Source of the DNA: Terrabacter sp. Ter38 | GTDB taxonomy: Bacteria; Actinomycetota; Actinomycetes; Actinomycetales; Dermatophilaceae | NCBI RefSeq assembly: GCF_024519435.1 | Contig: NZ_JALJRZ010000005.1 | Coordinates: forward strand, 186,001 to 250,000 | DNA length: 64,000 bases | Reading direction: 5' to 3' | Part shown: positions 6,836-14,755 of the stretch, one piece after another | Layout of the letters: the number at the start of each line of letters is the position of its first letter | Numbering within the stretch: position 1 is the first letter of the stretch | Notes under the pieces: generated by a model | What the model was told of the DNA's origin: nothing | The model's database searches: none | Seen by the model: the letters and a program-made list of their open reading frames with translations, nothing else | Translations under genes and position numbers: made by a program

Positions 6836-9800
6836 ATGTCCGACGCAGCGAAGCGCGATCATCACCAGCCCTCCCACCACGTCCGCCTCGTCACGGCGAG
6901 CAGCCTCTTCGACGGGCACGACGCGTCGATCAACATCATGCGGCGCATCATGCAGACGCAGGGGGCCGAGGTCATCCACCTCGGGCACAACCGCTCGGTC
7001 CAGGAGGTCGTCGACGCGGCGATCGAGGAGGACGTCCAGGGCGTCGCGGTCAGCTCCTACCAGGGCGGCCACGTCGAGTACTTCGAGTACCTCGTGAAGC
7101 TGCTCGAGGAGAACGGCGCCGGCCACATCCGCGTCGTCGGCGGGGGCGGCGGTGTCATCGTCCCCGAGGAGATCGCGCGGCTGCGCGAGTCCGGCGTCAC
7201 GATCTTCAGCCCCGAGGACGGCCAGCGCCTCGGTCTGGCCGGCATGATCAACACCGTCGTCGCCGACTGCGACTTCGACCCGTGGGAGCTCGGTGCGCCG
7301 GCGCTCGAGGCCGTCCTCGCCGGCGAGCGGGCCGCCGTGGCGCGCGCCATCACCGGCGCGCAGGAAGGCGACATCGACGACGCCATGCTGTCGGGCATCC
7401 GCGAGGCCGCGGGCCGTCGTCGCGTGCCGGTCCTCGGCATCACCGGCACGGGTGGCTCCGGCAAGTCGAGCCTCACCGACGAGCTGATCCGCCGCCTGCG
7501 CCTCGACCAGCAGGACAAGCTGCGCGTCGCCGTCCTCGCCGTCGACCCGACGCGCAGCCGTGGCGGCGGTGCGCTGCTCGGCGACCGCATCCGGATGAGC
7601 TCCCTCGACGGTGACCGCGTCTTCTTCCGCAGCCTCGCGACGCGCGGCGGATCCCAGGTGCCGACCCACCTCGACGACGTCCTCGCGGTCGTCCGCGCTG
7701 CGGGCTTCGACCTCGTCATCCTCGAGACGCCGGGCATCGGTCAGGGCGACGCGGCCGTCATCGACTACGCCGACGTCTCGCTCTACGTCATGACGCCGGA
7801 GTTCGGCGCCAGCAGCCAGCTCGAGAAGATCGACATGCTCGACCGCGCCGACGTCGTCGCCATCAACAAGTTCGAGCGCCGCGGCGCCGAGGACGCCCTG
7901 CGCGACGTCGGCCGCCAGATGGTGCGCAACCGCGAGGCCTTCGGCAAGAGCCCGGCCGACATGCCCGTCTACGGCACCTCGGCGGCCACCTTCAACGACG
8001 ACGGCGTCACGGCGCTCTACCAGGAGCTGCGCGCGCTGCTCTCGGAGCAGGGGATGCCCGTCGAGGAGGGCGTGCTGCCGCGCGTCGCCACGAGGCAGTC
8101 CACCCGCATCGCGACCATCGTGCCCGCGTCCCGGGTGCGCTACCTCGCCGAGATCAGCGACACCGTCCGCGGCTACCACGAGGCCACCGAGCGGTATGCC
8201 GCCGCGGCCGCCAGGGCGCAGCGGCTCGAGTCCGTGCGGGGCGAGCTCGCGGCCGCAGCGGCGGCCGACGACCTCGACAGCGCCGAGAGCGCGGTCGACG
8301 CCGTCGAGGCGCTGCTCGACCGGGCCCGCACCGACGTGCCGACCGACGTGGCGAGCGCGCTGGAGGACTGGCCCTCCGTCGTCGAGTCCTACTCCGGCGA
8401 CGAGCAGGTCGTCACGATCCGGGGCAAGGAGATCCGCAACACCCTGACCCGGGAGTCGCTGTCGGGCAACAAGATCCCCCGCGTCTCACTGCCCCGGTAC
8501 CGCGACCACGGTGAGCTCGTCAGCTTCCTGCGCCGCGAGAACCTCCCCGGCTACTACCCCTTCACGGCGGGCGTCTTCCCGTTCAAGCGCGAGGGGGAGG
8601 ACCCGGCGCGCATGTTCGCGGGGGAGGGCGACCCGTTCCGCACCAACCGTCGCTTCAAGCTCGTCTCCGAGGGGCAGCCGGCCACCCGCCTGTCGACGGC
8701 CTTCGACTCCGTGACCCTCTACGGCCGCGACCCGGACCCGCGCCCCGACGTCTACGGCAAGGTCGGCACCTCGGGCGTCTCCGTCGCCACGCTCGACGAC
8801 ATGAAGGCCCTCTACGACGGCTTCGACCTCGTCTCGCCGACGACGAGCGTCTCCATGACGATCAACGGTCCGGCGCCGACGATCCTCGCCTTCTTCCTCA
8901 ACACCGCCATCGACCAGCAGGTCGACGCCTTCCGGGCGCGGGAGGGCAGGGAGCCGGGCGACGTCGAGCGCGAGGAGCTCACGGCATACGCCCTCGCCAA
9001 CGTCCGCGGCACGGTGCAGGCCGACATCCTCAAGGAGGACCAGGGCCAGAACACCTGCATCTTCAGCACGGAGTTCAGCCTCAAGATGATGGCCGACATC
9101 CAGGAGTGGTTCATCGAGCGGAAGGTCCGCAACTTCTACTCCGTGTCGATCTCCGGCTACCACATCGCCGAGGCCGGGGCGAACCCCATCAGCCAGCTCG
9201 CCTTCACCCTCGCCAACGGCTTCACCTACGTCGAGAGCTACCTCGCGCGCGGCATGGCGGTCGACGACTTCGCGCCCAACCTGTCGTTCTTCTTCAGCAA
9301 CGGCATGGACCCCGAGTACTCCGTCCTCGGACGTGTCGCCCGTCGCATCTGGGCCGTGGCGATGAAGGAGAAGTACGGCGCGGGGGAGCGGTCCCAGAAG
9401 CTGAAGTACCACGTGCAGACGTCCGGCCGCTCGCTGCATGCGCAGGAGATGGACTTCAACGACATCCGCACGACGCTGCAGGCACTCATCGCGATCTACG
9501 ACAACGCGAACTCCTTGCACACCAACGCGTTCGACGAGGCCGTGACGACGCCGTCGGAGGAGTCGGTGCGCCGCGCGCTCGCGATCCAGCTCATCATCAA
9601 CCGTGAGTGGGGGCTCGCGATGAACGAGAACCCGCTCCAGGGCTCGTTCGTCATCGACGAGCTGACCGATCTCGTCGAGGCAGCCGTCCTCAAGGAGTTC
9701 GACCGCATCACGGAGCGCGGTGGCGTGCTCGGCGCCATGGAGACCGGTTACCAGCGGGGTCGCATCCAGGACGAGTCGATGCTCTACGAGCACCGCAAGC

Positions 9801-10105
9801 ACGACGGCAGCCTGCCGATCGTCGGCGTCAACACCTTCCGCAACCCGCACGAGGGCGAGGTGCCCCGCACGGTCGTGCTCGCCCGCGGTACCGAGGAGGA
9901 GAAGCAGAGCCAGCTCTCGCGCGTGCGCGCCTTCCGGACGGCCCACGAGGTCGAGGCGACGGCAGCGCTCGAGGAGCTCAAGGCCGTCGCCATCGAGGGC
10001 GGCAACGTCTTCGACGTCCTCATGCGGGCGGCGCGGGTGTGCTCGCTCCAGCAGGTGACCGAGGCCTTCTTCGAGGTCGGCGGCCAGTACCGCCGCAACG
10101 TCTGA
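6836..10105 (+). CDS. icmF: fused isobutyryl-CoA mutase IcmF (B12-dependent)
   Basis: This 1089-residue protein fuses three units. An N-terminal B12-binding domain has DGHDAS near residues 26-31, with His28 as the cobalt ligand. A MeaI-type GTPase chaperone has a P-loop GITGTGGSGKSSLTDEL near 201 and NKFE near 343. A C-terminal TIM-barrel mutase spans about 540-1089. IcmF interconverts isobutyryl-CoA and n-butyryl-CoA with adenosylcobalamin. FTAGVFPFKRE and KEDQGQNTCIF resemble classical IcmF rather than the pivalyl-CoA form, by recollection of those families. The length is normal. The start at 6836 fits a leaderless promoter. Control by the divergent MarR is inferred. A BtuF-like protein follows 94 bases downstream. 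Confidence 0.95.
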   Translation: MSDAAKRDHHQPSHHVRLVTASSLFDGHDASINIMRRIMQTQGAEVIHLGHNRSVQEVVDAAIEEDVQGVAVSSYQGGHVEYFEYLVKLLEENGAGHIRVVGGGGGVIVPEEIARLRESGVTIFSPEDGQRLGLAGMINTVVADCDFDPWELGAPALEAVLAGERAAVARAITGAQEGDIDDAMLSGIREAAGRRRVPVLGITGTGGSGKSSLTDELIRRLRLDQQDKLRVAVLAVDPTRSRGGGALLGDRIRMSSLDGDRVFFRSLATRGGSQVPTHLDDVLAVVRAAGFDLVILETPGIGQGDAAVIDYADVSLYVMTPEFGASSQLEKIDMLDRADVVAINKFERRGAEDALRDVGRQMVRNREAFGKSPADMPVYGTSAATFNDDGVTALYQELRALLSEQGMPVEEGVLPRVATRQSTRIATIVPASRVRYLAEISDTVRGYHEATERYAAAAARAQRLESVRGELAAAAAADDLDSAESAVDAVEALLDRARTDVPTDVASALEDWPSVVESYSGDEQVVTIRGKEIRNTLTRESLSGNKIPRVSLPRYRDHGELVSFLRRENLPGYYPFTAGVFPFKREGEDPARMFAGEGDPFRTNRRFKLVSEGQPATRLSTAFDSVTLYGRDPDPRPDVYGKVGTSGVSVATLDDMKALYDGFDLVSPTTSVSMTINGPAPTILAFFLNTAIDQQVDAFRAREGREPGDVEREELTAYALANVRGTVQADILKEDQGQNTCIFSTEFSLKMMADIQEWFIERKVRNFYSVSISGYHIAEAGANPISQLAFTLANGFTYVESYLARGMAVDDFAPNLSFFFSNGMDPEYSVLGRVARRIWAVAMKEKYGAGERSQKLKYHVQTSGRSLHAQEMDFNDIRTTLQALIAIYDNANSLHTNAFDEAVTTPSEESVRRALAIQLIINREWGLAMNENPLQGSFVIDELTDLVEAAVLKEFDRITERGGVLGAMETGYQRGRIQDESMLYEHRKHDGSLPIVGVNTFRNPHEGEVPRTVVLARGTEEEKQSQLSRVRAFRTAHEVEATAALEELKAVAIEGGNVFDVLMRAARVCSLQQVTEAFFEVGGQYRRNV

Positions 10106-10119
10106 CCCACCCGGCAACC

Positions 10120-10197
10120 GTCGAAAGGCCACGAATGGCCCCTTCTCACCCGTCGAAAGGCCACGAACGGCCCCTCGCCGACCTTCGACAGGTCACG
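10120..10197. repeat. short direct repeats before the BtuF-like gene
   Basis: GTCGAAAGGCCACGAA occurs at 10120-10135 and again at 10152-10167, and a degenerate third copy (CTTCGACAGGTCACG) ends at 10197. The same motif in inverted orientation occurs after the next gene, at 11002-11089. No protein-coding role is likely. Confidence 0.75.
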
Positions 10198-10199
10198 TC

Positions 10200-10964
10200 T
10201 TGCCCGCAGTGACTCTCGCTGACGACCTGGCGTATGCCGTGTCCCTCCCGCGAGCGCCCCGCCGGGTCGTGTCCCTGGTGCCGTCGATCACCGAGGCGCT
10301 GGCGACGACGTGCCCGGAGCGGCTCGTCGGTGCCACCGACTGGTGCACCCACCCGGAAGGTCTTGCGGTGCAACGGGTCCGGGGCACGAAGAACCCCGAC
10401 CTCAAGGCGATCGCAACCCTGGCGCCCGACCTCGTCGTGGCCAACAAGGAGGAGAACCGCGAGCTCGACGTCCGGCGACTGCGGGCTGACGGCATACCCG
10501 TCTGGGTCACCGACATCGAGACGGTGCCGGGGGCGCTCGACTCGCTCGAGCGACTCTTCGTCGAGGTGCTCGAGGTCGGCACGCCCGACTGGCTCGTCTC
10601 CGCACGGCGCGAGTGGGACGGGCCCGTGACCGAGCCCACCGTCGACGTGGCCGTGGCGATCTGGCGCGACCCCTGGATGGCCGTGGGGCGCGACACCTTC
10701 ACCGGTGACCTCGTGTCGCGGCTCGGCTGGCGCAACGTCCTCGCCGACGACGCGGACCGCTATCCGCACGTCGCGGTGGCCGACCTCGACCGTGAGGGCG
10801 TGACGGTCCTGCTGCCGGACGAGCCCTACGTCTTCTCGGCGACCGACGGCCCGGAGGCCTTCACGCAGGCCCGCACGGCTCTCGTCAGCGGACGGCTGCT
10901 CACGTGGTACGGCCCGAGCCTCGTCGGTGCCAAGGCGGCCCTGACCACGGCCGTCAACGCCTGA
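10200..10964 (+). CDS. BtuF-like helical-backbone ligand-binding protein, no signal peptide
   Basis: The 254-residue protein has the periplasmic-binding-protein-like helical-backbone fold used by BtuF and iron-siderophore receptors. PRRVVSLVPSITEALATT and TKNPDLKAIATLAPDLVVAN are diagnostic, and a conserved VGATDWCTHPE follows. There is no signal peptide or lipobox, so it is probably cytoplasmic, unlike a transporter receptor. I list the TTG at 10200; a GTG at 10209 is an alternative and neither has a strong ribosome binding site. Its place after the B12 enzyme IcmF suggests corrinoid binding or trafficking, but no ABC permease genes are nearby and this remains inference. Confidence 0.75.
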   Translation: MPAVTLADDLAYAVSLPRAPRRVVSLVPSITEALATTCPERLVGATDWCTHPEGLAVQRVRGTKNPDLKAIATLAPDLVVANKEENRELDVRRLRADGIPVWVTDIETVPGALDSLERLFVEVLEVGTPDWLVSARREWDGPVTEPTVDVAVAIWRDPWMAVGRDTFTGDLVSRLGWRNVLADDADRYPHVAVADLDREGVTVLLPDEPYVFSATDGPEAFTQARTALVSGRLLTWYGPSLVGAKAALTTAVNA

Positions 10965-11001
10965 GCCTCGGGCGCCCACTGGCCTCTCACGGGTTTGGAC
11001 C

Positions 11002-11089
11002 CGGCCGAACGTGGCCTCTCGACGGTTCGAACTCGGCCGAACGTGGCCTCTCGACGGTTCGGCCGCCGCTTCACAGTCGAGAGGCCACG
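11002..11089. repeat. 28-base direct repeats plus inverted copy, likely terminator
   Basis: A 28-base unit containing CGTGGCCTCTCGAC is present at 11002-11029 and 11034-11061. The inverted copy GTCGAGAGGCCACG at 11076-11089 can pair with 11042-11055 in a perfect 14-base-pair stem with a 20-base loop. The element lies between convergent genes, so a bidirectional terminator is likely. The core matches the repeats at 10120-10197, so the BtuF-like gene is flanked by a dispersed repeat family. Confidence 0.7.
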
Positions 11090-11095
11090 CAGGGC

Positions 11096-12343
11096 TCAGT
11101 CGTCGGCGACGACGAGCAGCCCGGCGAGCATGAGCCGCCGCGCGAGGTCGAGACCGACCATGTCGGCACGCAGCACCCCGCCCGCCACGAGCGCGACGAA
11201 GGTCCCGACCTCGTGCGGCTCGACCGCGAAGTCGGCGAGCCGGCTGCGCAGCATCGCCGGACCAAGACCCGTGGGAACGAGACGGGGGGCCACGTGCGGC
11301 CGGAGGTGGAGCAGCGTGTCGTCGCGCAGCGCCTCGGCGGCGGCCACCTGAGCCAGGGGGCCGATGGGTGCGGGTCGCTGGGCGCCGCGCGCCCGCGCCT
11401 CGAGCGCGTCGACGATGGTGGCCGTGTCGATCTCGCCGAGAGCCCGCACGAGTGCGGTTCGCACGAGCTCGACGTCCGGGGCGATGGCCTCGTGGTCGAA
11501 GCCCGTCGGTGCGACGTCGAGCGAGGCGCGCACCCTCTCGTCACGGCTGATGTCGGCGAGCGCGATCGACACGAGCTCGTCGGCCACGTGACGTCGCGTC
11601 CAGACGTGGATGCCCAGGGTGAGGTGTGTGCTGACCCCGCCGAGCGCGGTCGCGGCGTGCACCCAGCCGCGCGGTAGGTAGAGCACGTCCCCCGGGCGGA
11701 GCGTGAACTCGTGGTCGGGTGCCCGCCGTCCCGCGTCCTCGACCTCAGCGCGGTGGTCGGTCCAAGGCTCGTCGCGCAGCGGTGAGTCGTGCACGGGCGG
11801 CCGGACGCGCCAGCGCTTCTCGCCGCCCATCTGGAGCACGAAGACGTCGTGGACGTCGTAGTGGTCGCTGAAGCCGGTGTTCTGGCTGGGGGTGACGTAC
11901 GCGTTGGCCTGGACCGGGTGCCCCAGCTCCTCCGCGAGCTGCTGCGTGAAGTCGATGAGCGGACCCCACGTGCGGTGCAGTCCCTGCAGGACGATGGTGG
12001 CGCCGTCGGCGACGAGCCCGAGCAGCTTGTCGTCGCTCACCTGGTCGGCGACGGAGGCACCGACACCCCCGCCCTGGGTGAACTCCCGGTCCCCGAGGGT
12101 GCGGCCGCCCTTGGCGACCCGCAGGAAGGGGGCGCGCAGCCCGCGTCGGGAGACGAGCTCGTCGACGGAGTCCTCGCCGAAGAGGTCGAGCAGCCCGGCC
12201 GGCAGGTCGGCTGCCCGGGTGATGATCGGCGTGTGCGCCCAGTGGTCCCTGGCGAACTCGTCTGCGGGGAAGGGGACGAGACGAGCGAGCGCCGAGCGCC
12301 CACGTTCGTGCGTGGGCACCCGGCTCGTCGTGCCAGCGGTCAT
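11096..12343 (-). CDS. JmjC/cupin Fe(II)/2-oxoglutarate oxygenase, ROX-like
   Basis: The 415-residue protein resembles the ribosomal-oxygenase (YcfD/NO66/MINA) branch of JmjC cupins. The iron triad is visible as His161 and Asp163 in SDHYDVHDVFVLQMGG and His229 in LYLPRGWVHAATALGG. FSDHYDVHDVF and the GDVLYLPRG turn are family signatures. A C-terminal winged-helix-like region of about 150 residues follows, as in ROX proteins. Known members hydroxylate arginine or histidine side chains of proteins. Its ATG overlaps the stop of the upstream repeat-peptide gene in an ATGA, so the two are translated together. That coupling suggests the peptide as substrate; a ribosomal protein substrate is the alternative. 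Confidence 0.9.
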   Translation of the reverse strand: MTAGTTSRVPTHERGRSALARLVPFPADEFARDHWAHTPIITRAADLPAGLLDLFGEDSVDELVSRRGLRAPFLRVAKGGRTLGDREFTQGGGVGASVADQVSDDKLLGLVADGATIVLQGLHRTWGPLIDFTQQLAEELGHPVQANAYVTPSQNTGFSDHYDVHDVFVLQMGGEKRWRVRPPVHDSPLRDEPWTDHRAEVEDAGRRAPDHEFTLRPGDVLYLPRGWVHAATALGGVSTHLTLGIHVWTRRHVADELVSIALADISRDERVRASLDVAPTGFDHEAIAPDVELVRTALVRALGEIDTATIVDALEARARGAQRPAPIGPLAQVAAAEALRDDTLLHLRPHVAPRLVPTGLGPAMLRSRLADFAVEPHEVGTFVALVAGGVLRADMVGLDLARRLMLAGLLVVADD

Positions 12344-12615
12344 CAGATCGAGCTGGTCGGGTCCGCTCCGGCCCCACCGTCGGCGCCGCCGTCGTGGCTG
12401 CTCGTGTCGGCTCCGCCGTCAGCGGGGCCCTCGGTGTCGGCGCCACCGTCGGCGCCGCTGTCGTGGCTGCTCGTGTCGGCTCCGCCGTCAGCGGGGCCTT
12501 CCGTGTCGGCGCCACCGTCGGCGCCGCCGTCGTGGCTGCTCGTGTCGGCTCCGCCGTCAGCGGGGCCCTCGGTCGTCGGGTCGTCGCTCACGGGGTCCAG
12601 CGGGTTGTCGCTCAT
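12343..12615 (-). CDS. acidic three-repeat peptide coupled to the JmjC oxygenase
   Basis: The 90-residue product starts at ATG 12615 with GGAGGAG six bases upstream. After a 14-residue leader (MSDNPLDPVSDDPT) come three tandem 23-residue repeats at 15-37, 38-60 and 61-83, then GADPTSSI. Each repeat reads TEGPADGG, ADTSSHDG and GADGGAD in order; the copies differ only at one Gly to Ser (residue 53) and the last residue. The protein has no Lys, Arg, Cys or aromatic residues, and exactly one His per repeat (28, 51, 74), always as SSHD. The stop overlaps the oxygenase start. It is not a known family to me; a modified-peptide precursor or dedicated oxygenase substrate is a reasonable hypothesis. 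Confidence 0.8.
   Translation of the reverse strand: MSDNPLDPVSDDPTTEGPADGGADTSSHDGGADGGADTEGPADGGADTSSHDSGADGGADTEGPADGGADTSSHDGGADGGAGADPTSSI
12367..12573. repeat. 69-base tandem repeat, three copies
   Basis: Three consecutive 69-base units encode the 23-residue repeats of the acidic peptide. The word GTCGTGGCTG recurs at 12391, 12460 and 12529, exactly 69 bases apart. The units are nearly identical at DNA level including wobble positions, which points to recent duplication or gene conversion. Confidence 0.92.
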
Positions 12616-12727
12616 GGCTTCTCCTCCACGGGGTGTGGCGCGGCGCCGGACGACGCCGTCGCCTGTGCACCTACCCGCTCCCGACCCGTCTGGCACAGAC
12701 CCTCCGTCCCGTGGTCTGATCGTCGAC

Positions 12728-12928
12728 ATGGCGATATCCACGGGTGACACCGTCCACTGGAACACCTCCCAGGGCCGTACGACCGGGAAGGCCGTCGAGA
12801 AGCGCGTCGTGGAGTTCACCTTCGAGGGCCAGACCTTCAGGGCGTCGAAGGACGAGCCGTACTGGATCGTCGAGTCGAGCAAGACCGGCGCCAGGGCCGC
12901 CCACAAGGAGTCCTCGCTCGAGGGCTGA
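12728..12928 (+). CDS. DUF2945 (hypervirulence-associated TUDOR-domain) protein
   Basis: The 66-residue protein starts MAISTGDTVHWNTSQGRTTG and contains FRASKDEPYWIVESSKTGA and the terminal HKESSLEG. This is the small SH3/Tudor-like DUF2945 family, known from fungi and bacteria and of unknown biochemical role. The ATG at 12728 has no obvious ribosome binding site. It is divergent from the repeat-peptide gene and ends 12 bases before a convergent gene. Confidence 0.8.
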   Translation: MAISTGDTVHWNTSQGRTTGKAVEKRVVEFTFEGQTFRASKDEPYWIVESSKTGARAAHKESSLEG

Positions 12929-12940
12929 CCGAGGCCACCC

Positions 12941-13762
12941 TCACGTCAGGTGGTCGAAGTCGCCCCGCGTCCAGGCCGCATGGCGGTCGGCGGACCGGCG
13001 CAACATGGCCTTGGCCCCTGAGGGCACGACGGTGCCGAAGTTGTTGTAGAGGCGGTCGAAGTGCAGTCCCTCCAGCTGGCCGGCAACGCGCTGGACGACG
13101 TTGCCCGACAAGGGAATCCGGTTCGGATAACTTCGCATGAAGCTCATCGACCGACGATCTGGGTTGGGGAAGACGGCGTCGCCCGCCAGCAGCACTCCGC
13201 GTCCCTCGGCGCCTGCCGTCCACTCGACGACGGCCTGCCCGCGGAAGTGCCCGCCGACGCGGTGCAGGGTCAGTCCCGGCGCGACCTGCCGCTGCTCGTC
13301 GTAGAGCTCGACCAGCGGGTCTCGGCGCCGCACCCACTCGGCGTCGGGTGCGGCCACGAGCACCGGGACGTCGCCGAGCGCCCGGGCCCACTCCGTCTGC
13401 ACGCCGTACATGTGCGGATGGCTCGCGGCCACCGCGAGCGTAGGCCCGAGCGATCGCACGAGCTCGACGGAGGCGTCGTCGATGTAGCCGACGCAGTCGA
13501 AGAGGAGCACCCCCTCGGGCACACGCACGGCCATCGTCTGCTGCCCGATGCCGACCTCGGGCTCCGCGCGCAGCCCCCAGAGGTCGTCCTCGACGGCCTC
13601 GACGCGGATGCGCGTCCCGGCCTCCCGCAGCTGGTCCACCGTCGTCCAGCGCTGGCCCTGCTCGGGCACCCACTGTCGCTCGTCCTCGCAGACGGTGCAC
13701 GCGTCCGGAGGCCCGGTCAGGTCATCGGTCTCGACGGCGCACGTCGCACAGATCCAGATCAC
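12941..13762 (-). CDS. metallo-beta-lactamase-fold protein with N-terminal zinc ribbon
   Basis: The 273-residue protein opens with a probable zinc ribbon (WICATCAVE and DACTVCEDERQWVP, four cysteines). A metallo-beta-lactamase fold follows. The canonical HxHxDH metal motif is reduced to ASHPHMYG, lacking the Asp-His half, while the later LLAGDAVFPNPD is retained. The fold is clear, but a full dinuclear centre is doubtful. I chose the GTG at 13762 because WICATC lies directly after it; a GTG at 13795 is also open. A hydrolase role is possible, and a binding or redox role is the alternative. Confidence 0.75.
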   Translation of the reverse strand: MIWICATCAVETDDLTGPPDACTVCEDERQWVPEQGQRWTTVDQLREAGTRIRVEAVEDDLWGLRAEPEVGIGQQTMAVRVPEGVLLFDCVGYIDDASVELVRSLGPTLAVAASHPHMYGVQTEWARALGDVPVLVAAPDAEWVRRRDPLVELYDEQRQVAPGLTLHRVGGHFRGQAVVEWTAGAEGRGVLLAGDAVFPNPDRRSMSFMRSYPNRIPLSGNVVQRVAGQLEGLHFDRLYNNFGTVVPSGAKAMLRRSADRHAAWTRGDFDHLT

Positions 13763-13821
13763 GGCCCCAGCCTGCCCGTCCCGCGCGGGCCGCACCAGCG
13801 GGTTTGCGGGAGGATGCAGGG

Positions 13822-14727
13822 GTGATCCTGCACCTGCGCGCCGCCGTCGAGCAGCTGTATGCCGCCCCGCCCGCTCGCTTCACCCCGCTGCGTTCCGAGC
13901 TGGTGGCCGAGGCGAGGTCCGCGGGCGAGAAGGACCTCGCCGCCTCGGTGGGGGCCCTGCGCAAGCCGACCCTCGCCGCCTGGGCGGTGAACCACTTCGT
14001 GCGCGAGCACGCGGGCGAGCTCGAGGAGCTCCGGTCGTTCGCCGAGCTGCTCCGTGAGGCCCAGCGCACCCTCGACGCCGACCAGCTGCGGCTGCTCGGC
14101 CGGGAGCGCGCCACCCGCGTCGACGCCCTGGCCGACCGCATCGCCGAGGTCGCGGCCGAGGACGGCCAGAAGCTCGGCGCCGGTGCGGCCCAGGAGGTGC
14201 GCGAGACGCTGACCGCGCTCATCGCCGACGAGGACGCCGAGGCCTCGGTCCTCACCGGCGCGCTCGTCAAGGCACTCAGCTACTCCGGTTTCGGCTCGGT
14301 CGACGTGGCCGACGTCGTCGCTGTCACGGACCCCCGGGACCTCGGCTCCTCGGAGCCCGACCGCGCCCGACCGTCGCTCTCGGTCCTGCCCGGCGGGGGA
14401 GGGGGAGACCCCGTCGACCTCGAGGAGCGACGACGGGGCCGGCGCGCCGCCGAGCGGGCGCGGCTCCAGTCGGCGCTCGAGTCCGCACGGGCCGACCTCC
14501 GGGCCGCCGACCGAAAGGTGGCAGTCCTCACGGCCCGCCAGGAGGAGGTCATCGAGGGCATCGCTGACCTCGAGCGGCGGCTCGCGACGGCGAGGTCCCG
14601 GCTCGAGAAGGTCACGGGTGAGCTCGACGAGGCGGGCGGCATACGCCATCGACGTGAGGAGGAGGAGGCGACGGCCCAGCGGGCGCTGGACGCCCACGAC
14701 GCGCACGACGCGCACGACGGAGAGTGA
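13822..14727 (+). CDS. uncharacterised alanine-rich coiled-coil protein
   Basis: The 301-residue product starts at GTG 13822, and a GGGAGG lies shortly upstream. Residues 1-130 are helical and include RKPTLAAWAVNHFVREHAGE. A proline/glycine linker SVLPGGGGGDPVD follows near 200. The last 100 residues form a long heptad-rich coiled coil ending in a short AHDAHDAHD repeat. No catalytic motif is visible. It has no signal peptide. I assign no function; similar coiled-coil proteins are common in actinobacteria. Confidence 0.7.
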   Translation: MILHLRAAVEQLYAAPPARFTPLRSELVAEARSAGEKDLAASVGALRKPTLAAWAVNHFVREHAGELEELRSFAELLREAQRTLDADQLRLLGRERATRVDALADRIAEVAAEDGQKLGAGAAQEVRETLTALIADEDAEASVLTGALVKALSYSGFGSVDVADVVAVTDPRDLGSSEPDRARPSLSVLPGGGGGDPVDLEERRRGRRAAERARLQSALESARADLRAADRKVAVLTARQEEVIEGIADLERRLATARSRLEKVTGELDEAGGIRHRREEEEATAQRALDAHDAHDAHDGE

Positions 14728-14755
14728 CAGCAGCCGTCGGGGCGGCGGGTGCCGG

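Noticed and set aside
12367-12573. The 69-base tandem repeat as a CRISPR array
   Set aside because: The units are directly adjacent without unique spacers, stay in one reading frame and encode peptide repeats. No cas genes are present.
13763-13795. GTG at 13795 as the start of the beta-lactamase-fold protein
   Set aside because: It adds 11 residues without conservation cues or a ribosome binding site. The zinc ribbon begins right after the GTG at 13762. It is kept as an alternative only.
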